Notes under the pieces: model-generated
What the model saw: the letters and a program-made list of their open reading frames with translations, nothing else
Databases searched by the model: none
What the model was told of the DNA's origin: nothing
Shown: positions 44,978 to 55,913 of the stretch, piece after piece
Layout of the letters: every line of letters begins with the position of its first letter
How positions within the stretch are numbered: position 1 is the first letter of the stretch
Assembly (NCBI GenBank): GCA_041694155.1
Contig: JASMTS010000006.1
Location: 1-64,000 of the forward strand
Reading direction: 5' to 3'
DNA: 64,000 bases
Source: JAAZVM01 sp041694155
Lineage (GTDB): Bacteria > Patescibacteriota > Gracilibacteria > BD1-5 > UBA6164
Translations under genes and position numbers: made by a program

Positions 44978-45012
44978 AAAAACTAACTTATTTTAAAGTT
45001 AGTTTTTTTAAT
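44976..45012. terminator. Bidirectional terminator
   Basis: AAAAAACTAACTT-ATTTT-AAAGTTAGTTTTTTT between converging genes. Confidence 0.7.
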
Positions 45013-45984
45013 TTATTGCATTATATCACTTCATGCGATTAATTTTTCTTCTCTAGATTTTGATTTTCTTCATTCTAGGTCTTCATTTAAGTAAATCAAT
45101 TTTGAATTTTGGTGTTCTCATATACTACCAAGAGTTTCTATTCTTGATGAATCAAGTAAAAAATCTAAAACTTTTTCAGCATTTAGGGAGTCATCAGTTT
45201 GTTTTATCAAATCTACTGATTCTTTAAATCATTCTGCTATTTTCATTCTTTGACCAGCCATACCCTCTCATAAAAGTACTTTTGATTCTTTTTCAGCTTC
45301 AGCTTCTTTTACCTTCATTATTTTTTCAGCTTCTGCTTCGTTAAGAGCAGCTTCTTTAAGCTTTTCTGTTTCAACTACTTTGTTCATAGCAGCCATTACT
45401 GTTGACTCCAAACTAATATCTCTAACTTGAATAGAATCAAGTCTATATCAAAAAGTAGATAATTTAACTCTAAGTCTAGATTCAATATTTTGACCTATTT
45501 CTTCTCTTTTTTCAAATATATTCTTGTGAGTAAAGTTAACTATCATGGCTCTTAACTGTTCATCTATAGTTGATCTCATCATAGTTCTAGGATCATCTAT
45601 ATTATATATAGATTTGAATATATTACCATCTCTATTATCTATTTCATCATCTTCTACGTAATATATAACATTTAGTCATATATTTGAAGTAACATTATCT
45701 TTTGTTATACCGTTAACTTCAACTGGAAAGTTTTTTCTATATAGAGTTTGACTTCTAGTCCATTCAATAAAAGGTATAATAAAATGTAAACCAGGTCTTA
45801 AAGTTCTATTGTATTTACCAAATAACTCAACAACCATTACAGTATTTGGTCTAACTATTCTTATAGATAATGCAGCCAATACAATATCAATAATTATAGC
45901 AGGTATAATTCAAGTTGCATCCAATGTTCATATTAAAACAAAAGGTACAATAATAAGTAATGCAGGGATAATAAATCTTATCAT
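45013..45984 (-). CDS. SPFH/band-7 (stomatin-like) membrane protein
   Basis: 323 residues. Two adjacent N-terminal hydrophobic segments (residues 3-43) anchor it. The band-7 domain follows: IRIVRPNTVMVVELFGKYNRTLRPGLHFIIPF, RKNFPVEVNGITKDNVTSNI and YNIDDPRTMMRSTIDEQLRAMI. A coiled-coil helix rich in Ala/Glu (AALNEAEAEKIMKVKEAEAE) is as in stomatins and HflK/C. Such proteins form membrane rings that organise microdomains and regulate proteases. No NfeD partner is adjacent. Confidence 0.9.
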
Positions 45985-46112
45985 TTTAAAATATAGTTAA
46001 ATATATAAACAATTTTAATTATATTTTAAATATTTTATTTAACAAGTGTTTTTATTTTATTTTTTATAAAAATATGATATATTTAAGCAAATAATTATTA
46101 ATTTTATAAAAA

Positions 46113-46733
46113 ATGAGTTTAGAAAAAAACAATATTTTTAATGAAGCTGAAAATAAGAAGCTTGAAGTAAGTGAAGAAGAAATAGCAAAAGAGACAAAAA
46201 AACAAATAGAATTTCAAAAAACAAAAGAAAAAATTAATGTAGAGATAGAAATAGAAGATGAGATTTTTCACTTAAAAGAATTAGTAGAAAAATGAGTGAT
46301 AACTAGAGAAACAGCAGATAAAGTTGTAGAATGAAAAGATATATCTGAAGATGAAATAAAAGAAATTTTTGAAAAGATAGATGAAATAGAAGAAACAAAA
46401 GATATAGATAAATATCTACCAGACAACTTAAGAATATCAAAAGAAGATTATTTAAATGCTGTAAATAATGATATATATAGAGTACAAGTAATAACTAAGC
46501 TAGATTCTTCATTGGCACTTTTATCTAATCAAATAAATCCTGACTCAGCTATGTGACTTAATTTATTTTCATGATTTTTAGCAGTATTGGATAAAAACCT
46601 AGTAAAAATTCAAGAAAATACAATTGATGTAAAGGACTCCCTAAAATCAATTGATGAGAAAAAATGATTATATAAAGATAATAGAAGTATGTGGCAAAAA
46701 ATTTTAGATTTTTTAAAAGAAGTATTTAAATAA
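46113..46733 (+). CDS. Charged coiled-coil protein, unknown
   Basis: 206 residues, strongly charged (Glu/Lys/Asp), no signal peptide. The first ~110 residues look like coiled coil and helical hairpin (KELVEKGVITRETADKVVEG); a short hydrophobic segment (SAMGLNLFSGFLAVL) lies around 150-165. The family is not recognised. Its stop overlaps the first EamA-like ATG (TAATG), so it may be coupled to the transporter cluster. Confidence 0.6.
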
Positions 46734-47575
46734 TGATATATGCGATAATATCTACCATACTTGATAGTATGGCTAGTGTTTTTTGGAAGAGGGCATTAGT
46801 ATATAATGCTCCAAAAGAAATTTTTAGTATATTAGCTTATTCATCTATAATTCTAATATCAACTATTCTATTTATTACATGAAAATTAAGTGTAGAGATA
46901 GTTTCTATATGAACACTTCTAATAATATTATTAATAACTATATTGACATATATAAGGACACTTATAATGCAAACAGTTTACAGAAATGATAAAATATCCA
47001 AAATACTTCCTTATCAAAATATAAGTAAAATAATAACATTAATTGTTGGTTTCTTTTTATTTTGAGATACATCAATTATTACATTAATAATAGCTTTAGT
47101 AACAATTTTTATAATAATATTATTTAGTATAGACTTCAAAAAAATATATATACCAAAAACTATAAAGTTGTTCAGCATAGCAGAAGTAATTTATGCTACT
47201 ATATTACTTTTATTATGATATTTACTTCTTAGTATAACTAATATTAGTTATTTTGTATATTCATATTTGTTTTGAATAACATTTACTTTAATACTAATAG
47301 GTTATAAAAAACAATTTCATTATTTTAAAGAATTACCAAAACAATTTTATGGATATAGATTAACTGCTTGTCACTTATGATGAACAGGGTATATATTATC
47401 GTTATTTATAATGAAAGAGTTATGACTAACTGTAAGTATATTAGTATCATATATATGACTTGCTTCTACACTTGTTTTTTCATATCTAATGTTCAAAGAC
47501 AAGCCAACAAAAAAAGATTTATTATTAATAATAATAGTAACAATACTTATATCAATATGATATTATTTTAAATAA
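46733..47575 (+). CDS. EamA/DMT-like membrane transporter, paralogue 1
   Basis: 280 residues with about ten hydrophobic segments in two five-helix halves, typical of drug/metabolite transporters. Opening helix MIYAIISTILDSMASVFWKRAL resembles the EamA N-terminus (small residues, then W-K-x-A-L). The ending DKPTKKDLL...GYYFK is shared with the two following genes. The substrate is unknown; EamA proteins export or import amino acids, nucleotides or sugar nucleotides. It lies before wecB, in an envelope neighbourhood. Confidence 0.75.
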
Positions 47576-47583
47576 ACAAAAAA

Positions 47584-48453
47584 ATGAGCATAATATTTTG
47601 AATTATAACGGCATTTTTACAATCACTTTGATCAACATATTGGAAAAAAGCACTTGATCACTCTAGTATGGCTAATTGATTATTTGTTATTTTTTGACCA
47701 CTAATATGATTACTTATAGTTTATACATCAATTATTATATTTAATACTGAATTATCAATATTTTTTAATATATATATAATTATATTATTAATTATAGCTT
47801 GAATATTTGATTGACTATGACAAAAAATAGAAGTTTTAGTTTTAAAAAAGGTAAAAATGTCATACATATTACCATATAGAAGTTTAGATAAATTATTTAT
47901 TATAATTTTATGATTTATTTTTTTCTTTTGAAATGAATGATACACTAGTTTAATAACCTTTTTTATTGCTGTTATTACATTTATAGTAAGTTTATGATTA
48001 TGAATTGATTACAAAAAATTAAAGTTTGATAAAAATATATTGATATATATATTATGAAAATGAATAACTGCAATATCAGTTATAATAGTTTGAATTGTAT
48101 TATTAGAATATACAACATTGGAATTATTTTCATTTTTTATATTGGTTACTTTATTTTTTCATATACTTGCTAATTTTATAGCAAGAAATAATTTTAAAAG
48201 TCTATTTACACAAACAAAAGAATTTTACAAATATAGAGTGATTTGAACTTTATTATGATGGACTTGATTTTTTTTATCATTTTTAATAATAGAGCAAGCT
48301 TGAGTAATAGTAGCTTCATTAATAAGTTTTATATCAATAGTTTTTTCAATTATATCAATGAAAATTGTTTTAGGGGATTCTCCTAACAAAAAACAAATAA
48401 TAAGTGCTTTTTTAATTACATTTCTTATTTGAGTGTGATATTATTTTAAATAA
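47584..48453 (+). CDS. EamA/DMT-like membrane transporter, paralogue 2
   Basis: 289 residues, ten-helix pattern. The start MSIIFGIITAFLQSLGSTYWKKAL and the end DSPNKKQII...GYYFK align with paralogue 1, so this is a tandem duplicate. The 8-bp gap before it and 10-bp gap after, with the repeated sequence AAATAAACAAAAAAAT at each junction, show that the intergenic spacers were copied too. Confidence 0.75.
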
Positions 48454-48463
48454 ACAAAAAAAT

Positions 48464-49336
48464 ATGTGAATAATTATATGAGTTATACAATCATTTCTAA
48501 ATTCAATATGAATGATTTTAACAAAAAAGGTTTTAGAAAATAAAAAAGTCTGAAATAATATACAAACACTTTTTAGTAGAACAAATCATTTTATAATAAT
48601 TGTTTTACTTTTTAGTTTTTGATTTTTTGATTTCAATATTAGTAGTTGAACTTTTAGTAATAAAGATATATTGCTTCTATTGATTGCTACTACTTGATTA
48701 TATTTGACTTACCCTCTTAGAAGGACAGCGTATGCAAATGAAAAAATATCTACTCTTCAGCCTTTTTCAATGCTATTTCAAGTCTTTCCAATAATTATTT
48801 GATTTATATTTATAGCTTCTGAAAGAGCTAATTTTCTAACATTTATATTTGCATTATTAGCATCTATGGTTGCAATATTACCAAATATTGATTTTAAGAC
48901 TTTTAAAATCAATAAATACTCATTGATGGTTTTATTATCATCAATCATTAAATCATTTCAATTATTTGCTACTGTTTATTTTCTTACAAAGCTAGATCCA
49001 GTTAATTTTTACTTATTGGAAACGATAATAATAATAATTTTTTCTTTGTTACTATTAATTATTAAAAAAGAAATTTATCAATTCAAACTATTAAATAAAA
49101 AATACTTAAAACTATTAACTTCTGCAAATACTGTAGCAGTTTGAAGTATAATAATGGTTTTGACAATGTATTCTAGCTTATGAGTAGTTGCTACTAGTTT
49201 ACTTAGTCTATTATATATATTTTTTGTTTTTACATTATGATATATATTTTTATGAGAAAAACCTAGTAAAAAAGATATAATAACAACAATTTTGATATCA
49301 ATATGTATATTTTTTGGTTTATATTTTAAAAATTAA
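48464..49336 (+). CDS. EamA/DMT-like membrane transporter, paralogue 3
   Basis: 290 residues. MGIIIGVIQSFLNSIGMILTKKVL at the start and EKPSKKDIITT...GLYFKN at the end match paralogues 1 and 2. The internal part has TYPLRRTAYANEKISTLQPF, similar to the aligned YRNDKISKILPY and ...KMSYILPY of the others. This is the last of the three-gene array; an AAACTTATATAAAATAAGC... dyad with a T run just after it could terminate the operon. Confidence 0.75.
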
Positions 49337-49419
49337 AAACTTATATAAAATAAGCTTTTTTTTATTGTAAAAAAGACAAATCTAGTTATAGTTAAAAAAA
49401 TAATTTGTAATTATAAATA

Positions 49420-50793
49420 ATGGAAGAAAAGAAAGTATTTATTAGAAAAAATTTTTGGAATGATATAGAAAAATCTGATAATAAGTATGTACATATAATA
49501 ATGATTGCGACAAAGCCCGATATTATAAAGCAAGCTCCTTTATATCTAGAATTAAAAAAAAGGGGAGAATTAGTTGTATTAATTCATACATGACAACATT
49601 ATGATTACAATTTGAGCTCATGAGTCTTAGAAGAATTTTGAATGGAAGTAGATATAAACCTAAACATATTTTGAAAAATTCATAAAAAATATTCACTTAT
49701 AATAGAAAGATTAGGTGAAATACTAGTGGAATTAAATCAAAGTTATAAAAAAATACCAATTCCTTATGTTCATTGAGACACATTAACAGCTACAACAGCT
49801 GACAAAGCTGCTTTTTTGAACAAATTTGCAGTAGTACATGTAGAAGCGTGAATAAGAACTTTTACTCCAAATAAACAGTTTTATACAGAATTGTTTGAAA
49901 ATTATAACAAGTGAATATTTAATTGGAATGATTATTATGATTCACTGAAAGACTTTGATATATACGAAAGGTGAAGTATTGAACCTTATCCTGAACAATT
50001 TGATACTAGATGAATAGAAGGATCTACATGATTATTTGCTGCACCTGTAGAGCTATATAAAGAAACTCTACAAAATGAATGATTTCCGCAAGAACATATA
50101 AAAGTAGTCTGAAACACTGTATCTGACGCAATAGAAATATCAAAAAAATATATTCATAAATCAAAGGCATTTGAAATGTACCCTAATATGAAGGATAAAG
50201 ACTTTATCTTTATAACTATTCATAGAAGAGAAAATACTGAAAAAAAAGAAAGATTTTTAGCAATATACAATTGAATAAAAAAACTTATAGAGTCTGGAGT
50301 TAATGTATGTTTTTTATGATTATATGCATCAGAGTTTGCAATAGATAATTTTTGACTTAGAGATGATATAGAAAATTTGAAGAATAAATATAAAGAAAAT
50401 TTTGCTTATTGACCTGCTTTAGCTCATCATAGTGAAGTAATAGATATGATTAGTAAGGCATGAGCTGTTGTGACTGATAGTTGATCAATGCAAGAAGAAG
50501 CTAATATAGTTTGAGTACCTTGTGTAACTGTAAGATTTGGTTCTGATAGAACTGAAACAATATTAAGTTGAACTAATATAATAGCTCCTCCTGTTAACTC
50601 TAATATGATTGCTGATATAGTAAAAGGTGCTATATCAAATAAAAAAATGATATCCAAAAATCATCTTTATTGAAATAATGTATCAAAAAAAATAGTAGAT
50701 GAAGTACTAAAAATGATAAAAAAAGATTGAAAACTTTTTAAATATGATGATGAAAGACTTTGACTGGAAAGATATTTTGATTGGAATATATAA
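49420..50793 (+). CDS. wecB: UDP-GlcNAc 2-epimerase
   Basis: 457 residues, longer than the usual ~375 because of an insert between HVEAGIRTF and RGIEGSTGLFAAP. Family motifs: HTGQHYDYNLS, YVHGDTLTATTADKAAF, VHVEAGIRTF, VVGNTVSDAI, ITIHRRENT, and VVTDSGSMQEEANIVGVPCVTVR. Converts UDP-GlcNAc to UDP-ManNAc for cell-surface polysaccharide. The inserted ~80 residues (TELFENYNKGIFNWNDYY and onward) are not part of the standard fold. Confidence 0.9.
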
Positions 50794-50830
50794 AAAAATG
50801 AGAACATATTAATGTTCTCATTTTTTTATA
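50793..50830. terminator. Bidirectional terminator after wecB
   Basis: AAAAAAATGAGAACAT-ATTA-ATGTTCTCATTTTTTT between wecB and the converging gene, whose stop codon lies inside it. Confidence 0.75.
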
Positions 50831-51618
50831 TAACTATTTCTTAATTCAATCAATTCTTGAATTACAATTTTATATATATCAGCTTTTTTTACTGATTTTG
50901 TATCAGACATTAACAATGATTTTTCTAGGTCATTATTTAACCTGTCTAATGTTTTTTCTAAAATATCTATTTTTTTATCATTATCTAAATTTTTAAAACT
51001 TGGATTATTTTCTATGCTTTCAATTTTTTCTCATATCTTTTTATAAATTATTTCATTTAGAGTATCTTGTAGTGAAACTTTGTGTTCTCTAATTCTATCT
51101 TCAATAATTCATAATTTATTATTTACAATTTCTTGTTTTTTCAATATGTCTGAATATATTTTAGTCTTTTCTCAGTAATATTTAGTATCTGATTTTATAT
51201 ATTCTAAGTAATCTTGGTAATAACTTATTTTGATAAAGGGTGTCATCTGTTTGTATAGATTTTTCTTTACTTCTATTAGGTTATCTTTTATCATATTAGT
51301 ATCTTCAAGATTTTTAGCTTTTTGATTTAAGTCTATTTCTAAAAACTTTTTAGTTTTATTATAATCATCAATTATAGACTCCAATATTGATAATTCATTT
51401 TTAGATAAATCAGTTCTAAAGTATGACATCAATTCATCATCTGAATTTAAATCTAGTTTTTGATTAAATAAATTATTTCTATCAATATTTAATTCTTCTA
51501 TATTATGTTTTAATTCTTTTATAGTTTTAAAGTTATCATTAAAAACCAAATCATCATTAGCATATGATTTGGATAAAAATATAAATAACAAACAAAAAAT
51601 TGTAAATATTTTTTTCAA
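50809..51618 (-). CDS. Secreted coiled-coil protein, unknown
   Basis: 269 residues with UGA=Gly. Signal peptide at 1-20 (FLSKSYA-ND). The mature part is almost wholly helical and charged, with long heptad-like stretches (KELKHNIEELNIDRNNLFNQ and EKTKIYSDILKKQEIVNNKL). No enzymatic motif. A structural or peptidoglycan-associated role similar to CwlO-type coiled coils is possible, but there is no catalytic domain. It lies ~150 bp from the histidine kinase gene, on the same strand. Confidence 0.65.
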
Positions 51619-51764
51619 AATTTATTTTTTTAAAAAACTAAAGAAGGGGAAGTTATTAAATAAGTTTTAGGCTTTAACTACAAAAATTTTCCCCAACTTG
51701 TATTTAGATATTAATCATAATATATAAAATTCCAAGTATTTAATGTGAAATTAGTGTGAAGATT

Positions 51765-53090
51765 TTATATATATAACTTAAAACTAAAACCATTTCATTC
51801 ATCAGTTTTAATATCAAATTTCCATCAGTGAGAATTTATTATCTTTGAAATAATTGATAATCAAACTCATATTCACCTAGATTCAATATTTCATGTTTTA
51901 GAATTATTAGATTGATAAAATTTTTGTGTCAAAAAAGGTATTTCAGAATTTTTTACTCATACTCAATCATCAATAAATTCTATATATTTTTTTGTTATAT
52001 TTATTCTTAATATAGTTTTTTTTCATGCATATTTCAAAAAGTTACCTATTAGATTATGAACAAGCTGAATAAACAAATCTTTATCTGCACTTAAAATAAA
52101 ATCATCTGGTCAGCTTACTTTTATTCTTTGTTTATTTTCTTTTAATTTCTTTTTATGTGTCTCAACCAAAGATATAATTAGTTGTTTAACATTAAAATCT
52201 GATAATTCAAGATCTATTTCCTTTCTTTCTAGCTTTTCATACTCCATTATTTTGTTAACAAGTGATATAAGTCTAGACATTTCATCTGTTATTGAGTTCA
52301 AATTTTTTTGATCTAGTTTTATAACTCAATCAGATATTCACTCTAAATAACACTGTATAGATGTTATAGGAGTCTTTAACTCATGGGAAATATCAGCTAA
52401 TAATCTTGTTCTAATCTCGTCCTGTAAATTTAATTTTTTATTAAGGTTATTTATTGCATTTATAAGTAGACCTATTTCATCTTTTTTATTGTAATAACTT
52501 ATATCTTTTATAGACTTATGATCTACAAAATTATTATCTGTATCTATACTTTTTATTCTAGCTGTAACCAATTTTACAGGATATATAGTATGTCTTATAA
52601 AAATTATTAGTATTATAATTATTATAGATATAGCAACTATATTTGTTATTATAATTGATATAGTAAGTTTATTTATAAACTTTGCTTCTGGAGAATTTTT
52701 ATCCTTTAAAGCTTCTAATACCTTTCAAAAATTATCTGTAGGTATTATTTCTTCTATATATTTAGGTGCTATTCAGTTTTCAACTAAATAATTTATAACT
52801 ATATCAACATTTTTTTGTTCATTAAGAGGAATTTCTCAATCATTATTTTCTAAAAGTTCAAAAAACTCAATTTCAGTATCTGAAAATATACTATCAATTT
52901 CATCAATTGTTTGTTTTTTTATTACATCGTTAATATATTCTATAGTTATCTTATCTCTTGATTCACTTTTTTCTATAAGATAAACCTTTAGATATGTTGT
53001 ATAAAATAAATAAAAAGCTAATACATTTACAGTAGCTATAAAAAATATACTACTTATAATTGCTATAACGAATTTTCTGGATAATGACAT
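51765..53090 (-). CDS. Sensor histidine kinase
   Basis: 441 residues. Two membrane helices (about 7-30 and 143-165) flank a ~110-residue extracytoplasmic sensor domain; then HAMP-like and HisKA with phospho-acceptor His236 (ADISHELKTPITSIQ); then HATPase with N box NLIGNFLKYA, G1 DDGVGV, and G2 ESRGIGVGLSII. The signal is unknown. Its start is 9 bp after the response regulator's stop, forming one operon. Confidence 0.93.
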
Positions 53091-53099
53091 TTCTTATTT

Positions 53100-53768
53100 T
53101 TAAATATTAATTCTATATCATTCTCATCTAATAGTAAGAATCATATTTTTTCAATCTAATTTTTTTCTTAAATTTTTTATGTGGGTATCTATTGTTCTAT
53201 CATAGATATAATTCTCATATCAAATTATATCTCTCATTATAGTTTCTCTAGAAACTATTCATCATTTTTCATTTAATAGCTTTTTTAATATTTCAAATTC
53301 ATTTGTAGTTAGTGTTATTCTTTTTCAATCCTTTATAGCCATTTTTTTTGATTCATCCAATTCAATTCAATAATCATTAGTTTTTTCTGCTTTAGGGATA
53401 TCTTTATCTTTTAATCTTCTTATTATTGTATTTATTCTAGCTAATAATTCTCTTGGAGAAAAAGGTTTTGCTATATAATCATCAGCTCAAATTTCAAGCC
53501 CATTTACTCTATCTAACTCACTTGATCTAGCGGTAAGCATTATTATAGGAGTATTTGATTCTTTTCTATATTCCTTAGTTATTTCAATTCAATTTTTTCA
53601 AGGCAAATTGATATCTAATATAATTAAATCTGGTCATATCTTATTTATCTCATCAATTGCTCCTTCTCATTTATGATACAAAAAAACTTCAAAATTAGAG
53701 TTCTCTAAATATAATTTTAATGATGTTGATATACCTTTATCATCTTCTATTATTAATATTTTTTTCAT
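53100..53768 (-). CDS. OmpR-family response regulator
   Basis: 222 residues. Receiver domain: acidic pocket EDD near the start, phospho-acceptor Asp52 (IILDINLPG), Thr in MLTARSSE, Lys in IAKPFS. Winged-helix output domain: LTTNEFEILKKLL, SRETIMRDIIGYE and YDRTIDTHIKNLRKKLDGK. Paired with the downstream histidine kinase. Targets are unknown; the secreted coiled-coil gene at 50809 is a possible neighbour target. Confidence 0.93.
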
Positions 53769-53909
53769 CTATTTTACTTTTTTAAAATATATTTAATTAT
53801 ATATAATATACTTTTATATGGTTTTTTTACAAATAAAATTTGCATTTTACAAAAAAATTTATAAAATCCCAAAGTAATTTTTAAATTTATTACTTAACTT
53901 ATTTGAAAA

Positions 53910-54119
53910 ATGGCTTTCTGACCTAAGAAAAAACACTCAAAATCTAGAACTAGAACGAGAACTACTAACTGGATTAAACAAACAGCTAGAAAATTAAAAA
54001 ATAGAGTTATGTTAAACAAAGAAGCTACAGGTTTAGCTCACATGGCTGATGAAAATGGAATGTATAACGGTAGACAAGTATTAGATAAAAAATCTAATAA
54101 AAAAACTACAAGAATATAA
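53910..54119 (+). CDS. rpmF: Ribosomal protein bL32-like
   Basis: 69 residues. N-terminus MAFGPKKKHSKSRTRTRT matches bL32 (MAVPKKKTSKSR), and LAHMADENGMYNGRQVL matches its C-terminal half (LPHRVCPNCGYYKGREVL). The zinc Cys pairs of many bL32 are absent, so it is a C-minus form. The extra Gly after MAF is encoded by UGA. It is followed by a terminator; nusB and rnc come next. Confidence 0.85.
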
Positions 54120-54137
54120 TTTTTATAAAATTGTTTA

Positions 54138-54175
54138 TAACATAGATAGATATTATTTATCTATGTTATTTTTTG
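54138..54175 (+). terminator. Terminator after rpmF
   Basis: TAACATAGATA paired with TATCTATGTTA, then TTTTTT. Confidence 0.7.
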
Positions 54176-54196
54176 TAAACTTAATTGATCCTTAAA

Positions 54197-54739
54197 ATGA
54201 ATTTTCAATCTAACAAAGAAAAGATTAAATGATGAAACTATTCTAAAGAACTCTTAGAAGAGACTTGAAAATACAATCGTAAAAAAACCAGAAAAATATT
54301 ATTTCAAGAACTTTTTGCATCTACTTTTCAAATTAATGACAAAAACAGTTTTTATTCATCTTTTTTTGATGATGTTTTTAGTTTTAAAAGAGACGATAAA
54401 TATCTAGAAGAAATAATAAAAATAATTTATTATTATGAATATTTTTTTATATATATAATACAAAAATATTCTCCTAGATTTGATATACAAAAGATGAATG
54501 TTACAAATATAATTCCCATTTATATAGCAATGGCCGAAATGTTTTATATAAAAGAGGAAATACCTGCAAAGGTATCTATAAATGAAGCTGTAGAGATTGC
54601 AAAGGTATACTGAGATGACTCATCAAAAAAAATAGTTAATTGAGTACTAAATAAAGTACTAGAAAACTATGAAGAATTAGAAAAAGAAAAAAACAATATT
54701 TCAAAAAATGATTTTGAATATTCTATATTTAAAAAATAG
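54197..54739 (+). CDS. nusB: Transcription antitermination factor NusB
   Basis: 180 residues. After an unusual ~30-residue charged N-terminal extension comes the NusB helical fold: KTRKILFQELFASTF, then AEMFYIKEEIPAKVSINEAVEIAKVYGDDSSKKIVNGVLNKVL, a typical block (family ...P-x-x-V-x-I-N-E-A-V-E-L-A-K-x-[FY]). Acts in rRNA transcription antitermination. It lies between bL32 and RNase III, a natural ribosome-biogenesis set. Confidence 0.9.
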
Positions 54740-54786
54740 CCTAAAAAGGGCTATTTTTTTTCTTTACTTTTTTTGCAAAAAAAGTA
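54731..54786 (+). terminator. Double hairpin after nusB
   Basis: AAAAATAGCCT-AAAA-AGGGCTATTTTTTT at the nusB stop, then ACTTTTTTTGCAAAAAAAGT at 54767-54786. Confidence 0.65.
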
Positions 54787-54876
54787 ATCTATTTAAAGAA
54801 AAAATAAGAAGTTAGAAAATTAAAAAATTAATTTTTTAATTTGTTGTTTTTTTGTTTATTTTATAAAAATAAATAA

Positions 54877-55611
54877 ATGGTAATAGTAAAAAAGGCAATA
54901 GAAAATGAAATAGAAATAAAAAAAATAACTAAACTTTTAGAAAGTTTAAAAATAAAACCAAATGATATATCTTTTTATATTTTAGCCTTTATACACAGAT
55001 CAATAGTCAATGAAAAGCCAGACTTTGCTCCTGAACATAATGAAAGATTAGAATTTTTATGAGATGCAGTTTTAGAGCTTGTAATTACTGATAATCTATA
55101 TACTGATTATCCTAAAAAACCAGAATGAGAGCTTACTGATATAAGAAGTGCAGTAGTTAGAGGTAGAAATCTAGCACAAATAGCAAAGAATTTAAATTTC
55201 TCTGAATATTTATTATTATGAAAAGGTGAAGAAAAGTGATGAGGTAGAAATAGTGATTACTTACTTGCAAATGTTACAGAAGCACTAATTTGAGCTATAT
55301 ATAAAGATTTATGATGGAATGATGCCAAAAATTTCATAAATAAACATATTTATCCTAGTGCTAAAAAAATAATAGAATTTAACTTGTTAAAAGATTTTAA
55401 AACATCTATACAAGAGTATGCACAAGCATACTTTGAAGTAACACCAACATATCAAGTAATTTCTGAAGAATGACTAGATCATGACAAGATATTCAATGTA
55501 TGAATATATTTTTGAGATAAAATGATGTGAAACTGAATATGATCAAGCAAGAAAAAAGCCCAAGAAAAAGCAGCAGAAAATGCTTATTTAAATTTAATTA
55601 ACAAAGATTAA
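54877..55611 (+). CDS. rnc: Ribonuclease III
   Basis: 244 residues. Signature NERLEFLGDAVLELVITD with catalytic Glu/Asp; second acidic cluster LLANVTEALIGAIYKD; C-terminal dsRNA-binding domain (YAQAYFEVTPTYQVIS...GIGSSKKKAQEKAAENAYL). Processes rRNA and structured RNAs, and in some systems crRNA, though Cas12a does its own processing. Its stop is one base before the yggT start codon. Confidence 0.95.
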
Positions 55612-55612
55612 T

Positions 55613-55906
55613 ATGACAACTTTATTAGTATCTATTTTATTGTTTGCAGACATAATAACTTATATAGTTTTTTTTGATGTAATATTATCATGGCTTAGTT
55701 TATTTTGATTAAGAGTAAGACCTAAATTTGTATCTGATTTATTGGATCCTATTTATAAAAAAATAAAGGATTTAATACCAACTACAATTTGACCACTGGA
55801 CCTTACTCCAATTGTAATAATTTTACTCATGATGATAATACAATGATTTGTTATAGCATATGATCCTAGTATTTGACCGTACTATAGAGATTTAATAAGT
55901 TTTTAA
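55613..55906 (+). CDS. YggT-family membrane protein
   Basis: 97 residues with two hydrophobic helices. ILSWLSLFGLRVRPKFV, LLDPIYKKIKDLIPTTIGPLDLTPIVIILL is the conserved YggT core (family P-x-x-x-x-R-x-I-P-x-x-G-x-x-D-x-[ST]-P). The family is linked to cell division site and chloroplast cytochrome assembly; no firm biochemical role. It lies between rnc and ftsW. Confidence 0.88.
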
Positions 55907-55913
55907 TAAAATA

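Noticed and set aside
54767..54786. ACTTTTTTTGCAAAAAAAGT dyad as an independent regulatory element
   Set aside because: Adjacent to the nusB terminator and of low complexity; more simply a second terminator hairpin.
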